A stretch of DNA of 24,728 bases from Oscillibacter sp. (GCA_022796315.1 JAAWIL010000009.1:1-24728), one strand, 5' to 3'. Shown: positions 5,913-14,197, counted from the stretch's first letter. Notes: generated by a model not told the origin, from the sequence alone. Numbers and translations are program-made.

Positions 5913-7043
5913 TTACGGCTCCTCGTCTTTCTCCGTGTCTCCGGAGGGCTCCTCCCCGCCATGGGGCGGCGGCTCCTCCCGTTCCTCCTTCCCATCCTCC
6001 CGGGTCTCCCGCGGGAACACCACCCGGGCAGCCACCGCCGCCACAATGCACAGCGCCGCGAACAGCAGCATGGCCTTCTGCTCGCCGCTGGTGGTCAGAA
6101 CCACTGCGGAAAGACCCAGAATGGCGGAGACCACGTACAGCGTGGCCACCGCCTGCTTCTGACTCAGTCCCATGTCGATGAGCCGGTGGTGGATATGGCC
6201 CCGGTCGGCGTGCATGGGGCTTTGCCCGTGGGCAATCCGGCGAATGAAGGCAAAGGAGGTATCAAAGATGGGCAGGCCCAGGATCAGGAAGGGCACCACA
6301 AAGGAGATCACCGCGTAGTACTTGAACAGTCCCTGGATGGACATGGTGGCCAGGATATAGCCCAGGAAGGTGGCGCCGGTATCTCCCATAAACATCTTGG
6401 CCGGGTTGAGGTTATAGGGCATGAACCCCACACAGGCCCCCACCAGCGCCGCCATGACCACCGCCACCTGGGACTCGGAGGCCAGGAGGGCGATCACCAG
6501 CATGGTGGTGGCGGAGATGGCGGAGACGCCGTTGGCCAGGCCGTCCAGGCCGTCAATGAGGTTCACGGAGTTGGTAATGGCCACGATCCACAGCACCGTG
6601 AAGGGAATGGACAGCCCTCCCAGCACCCAGTAGAGGTTCTGGGAGAAGATATTGGGGTTGGAAAAGGCCAGAATCCGCACGCCGCCCAGAGCCGGGACCA
6701 GGGCGGCCACAATCTGGACCACAAATTTCAGCAGCGCGGGCAGGGCCATGATGTCGTCCACCACGCCCAGCACCACAATGATGACCGCCCCCAGCAGGAT
6801 GCTCCGCATCTCCGGCGTGATGGGGACGAAGAGCAGGATGCTCACCATGAAGCCAATGAAGATGGCCAGGCCCCCCAGCCGGGGGATGGGCACCTTGTGC
6901 ATCCGCCGCTCGTCCTTGGGCACGTCAATGGCCCCCACCTTGTAGGCGAAGGTCTTGACCACCGGCGTCATCAGGAAGCTGGCCATCAGCGCCACCAGCA
7001 GTGCCAGCAGCACATAGGCCACCAGCTGTGTCTCAACTGTCAT
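5913..7043 (-). CDS. tagO: Undecaprenyl-phosphate GlcNAc-1-phosphate transferase (TagO/WecA, MraY superfamily)
   Basis: This polytopic enzyme transfers GlcNAc-1-P from UDP-GlcNAc to undecaprenyl phosphate, the first membrane step of wall teichoic acid or similar polymers. The 376-residue protein has about ten or eleven membrane helices and the superfamily motifs: DERRMHKVPIPRLGG (44-58), VVDD (94-97), NLIDGLDGLANG (161-172), FMGDTGATFLG (218-228) and the cytosolic HADRGHIHHRLID (278-290), which marks TagO/WecA rather than MraY. The last 30 residues form a charged Glu/Pro/Gly tail not needed for the family fold. The ATG at 7043, with GAGGAG ahead, is chosen; a longer reading runs antisense-like through trpS. 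It starts 10 bases after the trpS stop. Whether the polymer is teichoic acid or another glycan is not visible. Confidence 0.93.
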   Translation of the reverse strand: MTVETQLVAYVLLALLVALMASFLMTPVVKTFAYKVGAIDVPKDERRMHKVPIPRLGGLAIFIGFMVSILLFVPITPEMRSILLGAVIIVVLGVVDDIMALPALLKFVVQIVAALVPALGGVRILAFSNPNIFSQNLYWVLGGLSIPFTVLWIVAITNSVNLIDGLDGLANGVSAISATTMLVIALLASESQVAVVMAALVGACVGFMPYNLNPAKMFMGDTGATFLGYILATMSIQGLFKYYAVISFVVPFLILGLPIFDTSFAFIRRIAHGQSPMHADRGHIHHRLIDMGLSQKQAVATLYVVSAILGLSAVVLTTSGEQKAMLLFAALCIVAAVAARVVFPRETREDGKEEREEPPPHGGEEPSGDTEKDEEP

Positions 7044-7053
7044 GGCACTCTCC

Positions 7054-8055
7054 TCAGCGGGCCACAAAGCCGATTTTCTTATAGACCTTCCGCAGCGTCT
7101 TCTCCGCCGCATACCCGGCCTTCTCCGCCCCGGCCTTGTAGACGCTCTCCAGGTAGGCCTTGTCCGCCAGGATGCGGGCGGCCTCCTCCCGAATGGGACG
7201 CAGGGTCTCCACCACCGCGTCGCCCACGGCGGGCTTGAACTTTCCGTAGCCCTGGCCGGCGAACTCCGCCTCGATCTCGTCAAAGGTCTTGCCGGTGACG
7301 GCGGCGTAGATATTCATCAGGTTGGCCACGCCGGGCTTATGCGCCGGGTCGTAGCGGACGGGGTTCTCCGTGTCGCTGTCGGTGACGGCCCGCTTGAACT
7401 TGCGGGCGATGTCCTCCGGCTTCTCCATCAGGAACACGCAGCCCTCGGGGACGGACTTGGACATCTTGCTCTCCGGCGTGGTCAGTCCCATGATCCGGGC
7501 GCCCGCCTTGGGGATGAAGGGCTCCGGCATTTTGAACACGTCCCCGTAGATGCCGTTGAACCGCTGGACGATGTTCCGCGTCAGCTCCACGTGCTGCTTC
7601 TGGTCCTCCCCCACAGGGACCAGGTCCGGCTGATAGAGGAGGATGTCCGCCGCCATCAGGGACGGATAGGTGAAGAGGCCGCCGTTGATGTTCTCCTTGT
7701 GCTTGGCGGACTTGTCCTTGAACTGGGTCATGCGGCTGAGCTCGCCGAACATCGTATAGCAGCCCAGCACCCAGCCCAGCTCCGCGTGCTGGTGGACATG
7801 GGACTGGATGAACAGGGTATTCTTCTCCGGGTCCAGGCCGCAGGCGATATACTGGGCCAGCTGCTCCAGGGTCCGGCGGCGCAGGTCGGCGGGCGTCTGC
7901 CGGACGGTAATCGTGTGCATATCCGCCATAAAGTAGTAGCAGTCAAACTCCTCGGCCCGGTCCGCCCAGTTCTTGATGGCCCCCAGGTAATTCCCCAGGT
8001 GCAGGTCCCCGCTGGGCTGAACGCCGCTTAACATCCGTCTCTTCTGATCTTCCAT
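7054..8055 (-). CDS. trpS: Tryptophanyl-tRNA synthetase
   Basis: It charges tRNA-Trp. The class I signatures are PSGDLHLGN (residues 14-22, HIGH equivalent) and KMSKS (197-201); 333 residues is the normal bacterial length. The ATG at 8055 has GAGGTG upstream. A 75-base gap separates it from the gtrA stop, and I see no T-box leader and no convincing promoter there. It may therefore be read from the gtr promoter or from a weak local one. A housekeeping synthetase between two sets of envelope-sugar genes is an unusual neighbourhood but is consistent with all genes lying on the same strand. Confidence 0.97.
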   Translation of the reverse strand: MEDQKRRMLSGVQPSGDLHLGNYLGAIKNWADRAEEFDCYYFMADMHTITVRQTPADLRRRTLEQLAQYIACGLDPEKNTLFIQSHVHQHAELGWVLGCYTMFGELSRMTQFKDKSAKHKENINGGLFTYPSLMAADILLYQPDLVPVGEDQKQHVELTRNIVQRFNGIYGDVFKMPEPFIPKAGARIMGLTTPESKMSKSVPEGCVFLMEKPEDIARKFKRAVTDSDTENPVRYDPAHKPGVANLMNIYAAVTGKTFDEIEAEFAGQGYGKFKPAVGDAVVETLRPIREEAARILADKAYLESVYKAGAEKAGYAAEKTLRKVYKKIGFVAR

Positions 8056-8130
8056 GTTTCACACCTCAATCGTTTCCGCCGCCATACTCGCGGCAATCTG
8101 AAAGGTTCTGTATCTGTCTCCGCTGAAGCG

Positions 8131-8535
8131 TCACGCTCTAAACGCGAAAAACCGCTGGCCCAGGTAGTTCAGGGCCGTGTACAGGCACATGCCCACCAGC
8201 ATGGCCCCGTTCTCCTGAAGGCGCGCCGGCCAGTCCGTCAGGGCCCACCGCACCAGGGGCTGGGCCACGCCATAGGCCAGGAGCCAGCACAGCGCCACAT
8301 TGGCGGCGAACTTCACCATCTGGCTCCAGGACCACTCCTTCCGCCGGAAGGTAAAGTACTTGTTGAGAAAGAAACTGACGGCCCCGCCCAGCACGTAGTT
8401 GGCGGCGGAGGCGCACCAGTAGGACCAGTGGGCCAGGTTGTACAGGAGGAACATGGCCCCGCACCCCACCAGGGTGTTGACAACTCCTACCAGCAGGAAC
8501 CGGGGCACGGTCCCCTCCATCCATTTACGGCTCAT
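8131..8535 (-). CDS. GtrA family membrane protein (putative polyprenyl-phosphate-sugar flippase)
   Basis: The 134-residue protein has four hydrophobic helices (about 12-32, 38-58, 72-92 and 105-125) with typical GtrA wording: FLLVGVVNTLVG near the start, NYVLGGAVSFFLNKYFTFR in the middle and a C-terminal LNYLGQRFFAFR. In serotype-converting Gtr systems GtrA is proposed to flip undecaprenyl-phosphate-glucose. The start overlaps the end of the GtrB-like gene by 11 bases, so the two are translationally coupled, and a GtrII-like gene stands at the head. The three together look like a complete gtr module. The sugar moved is not known. Confidence 0.9.
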   Translation of the reverse strand: MSRKWMEGTVPRFLLVGVVNTLVGCGAMFLLYNLAHWSYWCASAANYVLGGAVSFFLNKYFTFRRKEWSWSQMVKFAANVALCWLLAYGVAQPLVRWALTDWPARLQENGAMLVGMCLYTALNYLGQRFFAFRA

Positions 8536-9478
8536 GGGCAGTCTCCTCGTCGGTCTCCGCCAGGATATAGATGGGGCGGCGCTTGGTCTCCAGGTAGGTC
8601 TTCGCCAGGTACTGCCCCAAGATCCCCATACAGAACAGCTGCACGCCCCCCAAAAACAGCACCATGCAGGCCATGGAGGGCCAGCCGCCCACCGGGTCGC
8701 CGAAGAGCAGCGTCTTGATGATGATATAGACCACCATGATCAAGGACCCCACGCACAGCACCAGACCCAGCACCGAGGCCAGGGCCAGCGGCGCCGTGGA
8801 AAACCCCACGATCCCCTGAATGGAGTACAGCAGCAGCTTCCAGAAGGACCACTTGGTCTCCCCGGCCACCCGCTCCACATTCTCATAGGGCAGCCACTTC
8901 GTCCGAAAGCCCACCCAGCTGAAAATGCCCTTGGAGAAGCGGTTATACTCTCCCATGGAGACGATGGCATCCACCATCCGGCGCTTCATCATGCGAAAAT
9001 CGCAGGCCCCCTCCACGATCTCCGTGTCGGAGATCCGGTTGATGACCTTGTAGAACTGCCGGGCAAAGAAGCTGCGGACCGGAGGCTCCCCTGCCCGGTT
9101 CTCCCGCCGGGCGGCCACGCAGTCGTACTCGCCGCTCCGGAGTCCCCGGTACATCTCCCTCAGCATGGCGGGGGGATGCTGGAGATCCGCGTCCATGATG
9201 GCAACATAGTCCCCTCTGGCGTGCCGGAGTCCGGCGTACATGGCCGCCTCCTTGCCGAAATTTCGGGAGAAGGAGAGATAGCGCACCCGCTTGTCCTCCC
9301 CGGCAAAGCCCCGGAGGAGCTCCAGCGTCCTGTCCCGGGAGCCGTCGTCCACAAAGAGCAGCTCCACCTCGCAGCCAAACTCCCCGGACAGCGCCGCCAT
9401 GGTTTTCCGCATCTCCCGCAGAAAAAACGGCAGAGCTGCCTCCTCATGATAGCAGGGCACAATGATGGAAACCAGCAT
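8525..9478 (-). CDS. Family 2 glycosyltransferase, GtrB/DPM1-like polyprenyl-phosphate hexose synthase
   Basis: The 317-residue protein has an N-terminal GT-A domain with SIIVPCYHEE (4-13), DDGS (44-47), the nucleotide/metal motif DADLQHPP (96-103) and GETKWSFWKLL (206-216), followed by two membrane helices (about 229-256 and 268-292) and a cytosolic tail. This architecture is that of GtrB/CsbB, which transfers glucose or another hexose from a nucleotide sugar to undecaprenyl phosphate. It overlaps gtrA and follows the GtrII-like gene by 23 bases. The family assignment is firm; the donor sugar is inference. Confidence 0.92.
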   Translation of the reverse strand: MLVSIIVPCYHEEAALPFFLREMRKTMAALSGEFGCEVELLFVDDGSRDRTLELLRGFAGEDKRVRYLSFSRNFGKEAAMYAGLRHARGDYVAIMDADLQHPPAMLREMYRGLRSGEYDCVAARRENRAGEPPVRSFFARQFYKVINRISDTEIVEGACDFRMMKRRMVDAIVSMGEYNRFSKGIFSWVGFRTKWLPYENVERVAGETKWSFWKLLLYSIQGIVGFSTAPLALASVLGLVLCVGSLIMVVYIIIKTLLFGDPVGGWPSMACMVLFLGGVQLFCMGILGQYLAKTYLETKRRPIYILAETDEETAHEP

Positions 9479-9501
9479 CCCCCGTTCTCCTTTCTACCAC
9501 T

Positions 9502-11016
9502 CTACCACTGGGACAGCTTCACCACTACCGTGCCGTCCACCACCGCCGCAGACCCCGCCGCCGGGAAGACCGGCATGGCCTGCACCTCCCGCCGCTGGGA
9601 GAAGTCCGTCTCCGTGTCCCACCGCAGCGGATAGTTCAAATAATCCGTCAGATACCGCCCCAGGTTGTAGGTGGCGGCGGTATCGCTCCAGAGGCCCACG
9701 GTGCCCTCCAGATCCCGGAAGGCCTCCCGGCCCCGGTTCAGATAGCCGTTGTGATCCAGACGGCCCGCGAAGGCCACCGGCGTCTCGCCGGGGACATAGC
9801 CCTCCGTGCCCTCAATCCGCCCAATCACCTGACCGGCCAGGACCAGCGCGGCGTTCTTCTCCAGGTCCTTCTTCATGTAGACCTGGTTGGCAAACACCAC
9901 GTGCTGCCACAGGACCAAACACAGCAGCGCCGCGATCCCCGCCCGGTGTGGCAGCGGCCGCCCCCGGTCCGGCTCCCGGCAGGCCAGGGCCAGCAGGTAC
10001 AGCAGCTCCCCGGCAAAGGTCATCAGCTGGGTGGCACCGCCGTTCATCAGAACCCACACGGCGTTGAAGGCCGTGGGGATCAGGCACACCAGAATCGCCA
10101 GCAGCGCCTTGTTTCCCACCGCCAGCCCGGGCTTTCGCAGCAGGGCCCACAGGCAGAACACAAGCTCGCACAGCAGCAGAAGATGGACCGCCGGCATCAG
10201 CCAGCCCAGAACGCCCCCGCCGTCAAAGAGGCCGGACACGTAGTCCACGTTGGCCTCCTTCACCAGGGAGAGAATGCGGCCCAGACCGCCGCCGGCCAGC
10301 AGGGACTCCTCCACACGGCGCTTCTCCACATCCATGACCGCGCAGACGGCGCCCCAGAGGCCGTAATACAGCAAAAAGCTCCCCGCCAGCAGGGCCAGAT
10401 ACCGCACGCCGTCCCGGACCACCCGGGCCAGGGTCTCCCCCGCCGCGGTCCGCCGCAGGATCACCAGGAAGCACAGCGCCGCCGCCACGGTGAAATAGGC
10501 CTGGTACACCGCCAGGGACACCACCAGCGCCCCTACGCCCGCCGCCGCGTCCCGCCAGCGGCCCCTGGCAAAGAGCCAAACCGCCCCCGCCGCGCACAGC
10601 AGGGCAAAGGCGTACTCGTCCATGCAGTAGACATAGGTGGCCCCCGTTAGCGTCAAGGACATGTTGGCGCACAGCAGCGCGCAGGTGAGCGCCACCCCGC
10701 CCCGGGAGCGGATCTCCAGGAGATCCGCCGCCAGCAGGCCCGTCCCCGCCATCCAGAGCGTGAACAGCAGCCCGATGAGCCAGGGCGCCGCCACGTCCCC
10801 CTTGAGCTGCTCGTAGAGGGGGATCAGAAAGCGGCCAATGCCGGTATAGAACGCGGGGGTCCCGGTGCCGTAGGTGAAGTAGGAGACGCTGTCATGGGAG
10901 AAAAACTCGTTGGAGAACAGGAATCCGTGGGCCGCGAAGGAGGCCGCCGCAGCGGCACACAGGGCCAGCAGCGCCGTCCGCCGCAGTTCCGGACGGTTCC
11001 GGAATCTCCACTCCAT
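9502..11016 (-). CDS. GtrII-like polytopic glucosyltransferase
   Basis: The 504-residue protein has about ten to eleven membrane helices. It also has a C-terminal domain of about 120 residues (from FANQVYMKKD onward) that is predicted to lie outside the membrane. An early extracytoplasmic loop carries acidic FSHDSVSY (Asp42), and CMDEYAFALL (131-140) fits the DxD/DE-type motifs of the GtrII (Glucos_trans_II) group. Such enzymes take a hexose from a polyprenyl-phosphate carrier on the outer face and add it to a surface glycan, and the GtrB- and GtrA-like genes downstream would supply it. The ATG at 11016 is chosen because it has a GGGGGGAGAGG RBS and lies just downstream of a promoter. A start at 11076 would lie upstream of the predicted transcript start. 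Confidence 0.82.
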   Translation of the reverse strand: MEWRFRNRPELRRTALLALCAAAAASFAAHGFLFSNEFFSHDSVSYFTYGTGTPAFYTGIGRFLIPLYEQLKGDVAAPWLIGLLFTLWMAGTGLLAADLLEIRSRGGVALTCALLCANMSLTLTGATYVYCMDEYAFALLCAAGAVWLFARGRWRDAAAGVGALVVSLAVYQAYFTVAAALCFLVILRRTAAGETLARVVRDGVRYLALLAGSFLLYYGLWGAVCAVMDVEKRRVEESLLAGGGLGRILSLVKEANVDYVSGLFDGGGVLGWLMPAVHLLLLCELVFCLWALLRKPGLAVGNKALLAILVCLIPTAFNAVWVLMNGGATQLMTFAGELLYLLALACREPDRGRPLPHRAGIAALLCLVLWQHVVFANQVYMKKDLEKNAALVLAGQVIGRIEGTEGYVPGETPVAFAGRLDHNGYLNRGREAFRDLEGTVGLWSDTAATYNLGRYLTDYLNYPLRWDTETDFSQRREVQAMPVFPAAGSAAVVDGTVVVKLSQW

Positions 11017-11047
11017 GCCCTCTCCCCCCTCTTCGCATTTTCCCCTT

Positions 11048-11076
11048 AGCATAACACTTTCCTGTGAAGTTTTCAA
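11048..11076 (-). promoter_or_regulatory. Sigma-A type promoter of the gtr/trpS/tagO/wecB unit
   Basis: TTGAAA (11076-11071), a 17 bp spacer and TATGCT (11053-11048) form a near-consensus promoter about 30 bases before the first ATG. The seven genes downstream have gaps of 75 bases or less and no clear internal terminator, so it may serve all of them. Confidence 0.75.
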
Positions 11077-11294
11077 CCTCTTCCCTGTTTGTTTTTCCCA
11101 ACCTACTGGAAATCCGGCACGATGTGTGATATCCTGTCAAAATAACGCCGTTCCCGGCAGTGAAAGGAGCATGGGCAATGTGGTCCCGATCAGTTCTTCT
11201 TTTACAGACGCGATCCACAGGCGCCCCTCACCGGATTTCAATATGTCCTCCCGGAAGAAAACCCGCCGGGCGCGGAGAGATCCTTGGGATTCCC

Positions 11295-11323
11295 TTGACA
11301 TTTCTCCAGAAAGTGGAGATAAT
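11295..11323 (+). promoter_or_regulatory. Sigma-A type promoter of gltX
   Basis: TTGACA (11295-11300), a 17 bp spacer and GATAAT (11318-11323) lie 41 bases before the gltX start. The 218 bases between this and the divergent promoter at 11076 hold no gene I can support and no T-box features. Confidence 0.85.
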
Positions 11324-11364
11324 GGGAATGGCGGTTGCCGCCGCAAAAGCATGGAGGTAAACAT

Positions 11365-12852
11365 ATGACACTTGATATGAGCTTCTTCGAGGAGATGGAG
11401 GCCCGGATTCCCAAAGGACAGGTCCGCACCCGCTTTGCGCCCTCTCCCACCGGGTATATGCACGTTGGAAACCTGCGCACCGCGCTCTACACCTGGCTCA
11501 TCGCCAGAAAGGCCGGCGGCACCTTCATCTTCCGCCTGGAGGACACCGATCAAAACCGCCTGGTGGAGGGCGCCACGGAGGTCATCTACAAGACCATGGC
11601 AGAGTGCGGCCTCACCCACGACGAGGGCCCCGACGTCGGCGGCCCTGTGGGGCCCTATATCCAGTCCCAGCGCCGGGAGCTGTACAGCAAATACGCCCAC
11701 CTGCTGGTGAACAAAGGCGCGGCCTACTGCTGCTTCTGCGAAAAATGCGCGTCCGAGGAGGACAGCGGAACCTTTGACCGGGCCGAGGACCCCTGCCGGA
11801 ACCTCAGCACCCTGACGCAGGCCTCCCACCTGGCCGACGGGAAGCCCTATGTGATCCGCCAGCGGATTCCCCGCACAGGCACCACCACCTTCCACGACGT
11901 CAGCTTCGGGGACATCACCGTGGAAAACAGCACCCTGGACGACCAGGTCCTCCTGAAGCGGGACGGCCTGCCCACCTACAACTTCGCCAACGTGGTGGAC
12001 GACCACCTCATGGGCATCACTCACGTGGTCCGGGGCAGCGAGTACCTCTCCTCCGCGCCGAAGTACAACCTGCTCTACGAGGCCTTCGGCTGGGAGATTC
12101 CCACCTACGTCCACTGCTCCCCCGTCATGCGGGACCAGCAGCACAAGATGTCCAAGCGCCACGGGGACCCCTCCTATGAGGACCTGATCCAGCAGGGCTA
12201 TCTCACCGCCGCCGTGCTGAACTACGTGGCGCTGCTGGGCTGGGCCCCCAAGGGCGACCGGGCCGAGCAGGAGATCTTCTCCCTGGAGGAGCTGGTGGAG
12301 GCCTTTGACATCTCCGGCATCTCCAAGTCCCCCGCCATCTTCGACCTGGCCAAGCTGGACTACTTCAACGCCACCTACCTCCGCGCCCTGCCGCCGGAGG
12401 AGTTCGCCCGCGCGGCGGAGCCCTATATCCGGCAGACCGTGAAAAATCCCGCCATCGACACCGCCGCCGTGGCGGCTCTGCTCCAGGCCCGCTGCGAGAA
12501 GCTGACGGAAATTCCCGAGAAGGTGGACTTCTTCGACCAGCTGCCGGAATACGGCGTGGAGTATTTCACCAATAAGAAGTCCAAAACCAACCCGGAGGTC
12601 TCCCGGGAGATGCTCACCGCCGTTCTCCCCGCCCTGGAGGGCGCGGCGGAGTGGACTCTGGACACGGTCCACGACACGCTGATCGCCCTGGCGGAGTCCC
12701 TGGGGGTGAAGAACGCCACGCTGATGTGGCCCGTCCGCATTGCCGTGGCCGGCAAGCTGGTGACTCCCGGCGGCGCCGTGGAGCTCTGCCACATCCTGGG
12801 CCGGGAGGAAACCCTCCGCCGCCTGCGGCTGGGCCTGGCAAAGCTCGGATAA
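11365..12852 (+). CDS. gltX: Glutamyl-tRNA synthetase
   Basis: This class I synthetase attaches Glu to tRNA-Glu; in organisms with GatCAB it often also charges tRNA-Gln. The 495-residue protein shows FAPSPTGYMHVGNLRTA (24-40, HIGH as HVGN), FRLEDTDQNR (56-65), a Cys-rich insertion YCCFCEKC (121-128) that may bind zinc, and KMSKRHGD (261-268). The anticodon-binding C-terminus is present to the end. The ATG at 11365 has GGAGG at good spacing, so an in-frame ATG at 11335 is not needed. asnA follows on the same strand after 89 bases. The strong promoter directly upstream marks it as the first gene of this pair. Confidence 0.97.
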   Translation: MTLDMSFFEEMEARIPKGQVRTRFAPSPTGYMHVGNLRTALYTWLIARKAGGTFIFRLEDTDQNRLVEGATEVIYKTMAECGLTHDEGPDVGGPVGPYIQSQRRELYSKYAHLLVNKGAAYCCFCEKCASEEDSGTFDRAEDPCRNLSTLTQASHLADGKPYVIRQRIPRTGTTTFHDVSFGDITVENSTLDDQVLLKRDGLPTYNFANVVDDHLMGITHVVRGSEYLSSAPKYNLLYEAFGWEIPTYVHCSPVMRDQQHKMSKRHGDPSYEDLIQQGYLTAAVLNYVALLGWAPKGDRAEQEIFSLEELVEAFDISGISKSPAIFDLAKLDYFNATYLRALPPEEFARAAEPYIRQTVKNPAIDTAAVAALLQARCEKLTEIPEKVDFFDQLPEYGVEYFTNKKSKTNPEVSREMLTAVLPALEGAAEWTLDTVHDTLIALAESLGVKNATLMWPVRIAVAGKLVTPGGAVELCHILGREETLRRLRLGLAKLG

Positions 12853-12868
12853 GCGCCCTCCGCGCGAA

Positions 12869-12888
12869 GGGCGGACGGAGATCCGCCC
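12869..12888 (+). other. Stem-loop between gltX and asnA
   Basis: A perfect 7 bp GC stem (12869-12875 with 12882-12888) with a 6-base loop sits in the 89-base gap. No T-run follows, so it is not a clear terminator. It may be a weak attenuator or an mRNA end-stabiliser. No promoter is evident before asnA. Confidence 0.4.
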
Positions 12889-12941
12889 GGAGCGCTTTCC
12901 CATTCCAAATCCGAATTTAACAAAAAGGACTGGTTGATCAA

Positions 12942-13949
12942 ATGAGCAAACTCAACATTCCCGCCGGCTACAAAATGCCCCTGACCAACAACGAGCTTCA
13001 GCGGGCCATCGAACTGATTCACGCGGACTTTCAGCACAACCTGACGGTGCGGCTGAACCTGCACCGGGTCTCGGCCCCCCTGTTTGTGGACGGCTCCACC
13101 GGCCTCAACGACGACCTCAACGGTGTGGAGCGCCCGGTCTCCTTCGACATCCCCGACGTGGGAACCGACGGCCAGGTGGTCCACTCCCTGGCCAAGTGGA
13201 AGCGGCTGGCCCTGAAGCGCTACGAGTTCAAGCTGGGCACGGGCCTTTACACAGACATGAACGCCATCCGGCGGGATGAGGTGGTGGACAATCTCCACTC
13301 CATCTACGTGGACCAGTGGGACTGGGAGAAGCACATTGATCCACAGAACCGGAATGTGCAGTATCTGAAGGACACCGTGCGGGAGATCGTAGGCTGCATC
13401 TGCGACACGGCCACCGCCCTGCGCAACGCCTTCCCCGCGCTGCTCTTCCGGCCGGACCGGGATGTGTACTTCATCACCACCCAGGAGCTGGAGGACCGCT
13501 TCCCCTACCTGACCCCCAGCCAGCGGGAAGCGGAGATCTGCCGGCTGCACCACACGGTCTTTCTGATGCAGATCGGCGGCAAGCTGAAATCCGGCGTCAA
13601 GCACGACGGCCGCGCACCGGACTACGACGACTGGACCCTCAACGGGGACATCCTCATGTGGAACCCGGTGCTGCAGCAGAACTTTGAGGTCTCCTCCATG
13701 GGCATCCGGGTGGATGTGGAGGCTCTGGAGCGCCAGCTGAAGGAGGCCGGCTGCGAGCAGCGGCGGGCTCTGCCCTTCCACCAGATGCTGCTGAACGGAG
13801 AGCTGCCCCAGTCCATCGGCGGCGGCATCGGCCAGTCCCGGCTGTGCATGCTGCTGCTGGGCACCTGCCACATCGGCGAGGTCCAGGCCAGCCTGTGGGA
13901 CCGGGAGACCCTGGAGGCCTGCGAACAGGCGGGAATCACGCTGCTGTAA
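12942..13949 (+). CDS. asnA: Aspartate-ammonia ligase (asparagine synthetase A)
   Basis: AsnA makes asparagine from aspartate and free ammonia with ATP cleavage to AMP. The 335-residue protein matches the family throughout: VVHSLAKWKRLALKRYEF (about residues 79-96), GTGLYTDMNAIRRDE, YVDQWDWEKH, and the C-terminal GGGIGQSRLCMLLLG, the class II synthetase-like motif 3. The length agrees with the E. coli enzyme (330). The ATG follows AAAAAGGACTGG, a moderate RBS. Use of AsnA fits an ammonia-rich gut niche. It is probably co-transcribed with gltX and ends at a strong hairpin. Confidence 0.97.
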   Translation: MSKLNIPAGYKMPLTNNELQRAIELIHADFQHNLTVRLNLHRVSAPLFVDGSTGLNDDLNGVERPVSFDIPDVGTDGQVVHSLAKWKRLALKRYEFKLGTGLYTDMNAIRRDEVVDNLHSIYVDQWDWEKHIDPQNRNVQYLKDTVREIVGCICDTATALRNAFPALLFRPDRDVYFITTQELEDRFPYLTPSQREAEICRLHHTVFLMQIGGKLKSGVKHDGRAPDYDDWTLNGDILMWNPVLQQNFEVSSMGIRVDVEALERQLKEAGCEQRRALPFHQMLLNGELPQSIGGGIGQSRLCMLLLGTCHIGEVQASLWDRETLEACEQAGITLL

Positions 13950-13975
13950 GCGGGATATCTTCCTATAGAAAACCA

Positions 13976-14010
13976 CAGCCCGGAGACCGTGCAGGTCTCC
14001 GGGCTGTTCT
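13976..14010 (+). terminator. Terminator after asnA
   Basis: A perfect 13 bp stem (13976-13988 with 13994-14006) with a 5-base loop is followed by TTCT and a pyrimidine-rich tract. It starts 26 bases after the asnA stop. Confidence 0.8.
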
Positions 14011-14030
14011 CATCGCTTCTTTCCGTTACA

Positions 14031-14160
14031 GTCCCCACAGCTGAAAAGAAGCACCTGCTTCTTTTCAACCCTGAGGCGCCGGTGCGCCCCAGGGGCCGTG
14101 AAACGGCCTCGGTGGACTTCCCAGGCAAAATATCATGTGATGTGCCGTGTTTTGCCCGCC
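14031..14160 (+). repeat. Multi-hairpin intergenic repeat, copy 2 (3' of asnA)
   Basis: Stem-loops in order: 14040-14052 with 14057-14069 (one mismatch), 14071-14080 with 14085-14094 (one mismatch), the GGCCGT/ACGGCC stem near 14095-14108, and GGCAAAA (14124-14130) with TTTTGCC (14150-14156). Stems and linkers match copy 1 at 179-318, while the loops differ between copies (for instance ACCT against AAAC when both are read in the same sense). It lies directly behind the asnA terminator and points the same way relative to its upstream gene as the other copies. Confidence 0.75.
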
Positions 14161-14187
14161 TTGAACATTGGGCTCCCACTGTTCAAG
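14160..14187 (-). terminator. Hairpin 3' of fprA, possible terminator
   Basis: Ten bases after the fprA stop, CTTGAACA pairs with TGTTCAAG and an inner TGGG with CCCA. The following minus-strand bases are not a T-run, so termination strength is doubtful. It abuts the repeat at 14031-14160. Confidence 0.45.
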
Positions 14188-14197
14188 TGTTTTGACT

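Noticed and set aside
5091..7238. 715-codon open frame on the plus strand
   Set aside because: It lies antisense to wecB, tagO and trpS, all of which have clear motifs. Its composition (His, Gln, Gly, Arg rich) is typical of antisense frames in GC-rich DNA.
8056..8130. T-box leader ahead of trpS
   Set aside because: The gap is only 75 bases, too short for a T-box with specifier stem and antiterminator, and no TGGNACC-type sequence was seen.
11178..11360. Possible small gene just upstream of gltX
   Set aside because: An RBS-like AAAGGAG precedes it, but it spans the strong gltX promoter, has no domain and has composition like chance translation.
11137..12903. 588-codon open frame on the minus strand
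   Set aside because: Antisense to gltX, which carries HIGH and KMSK motifs. Similar antisense frames over ntpA, ntpB and asnA were rejected for the same reason.
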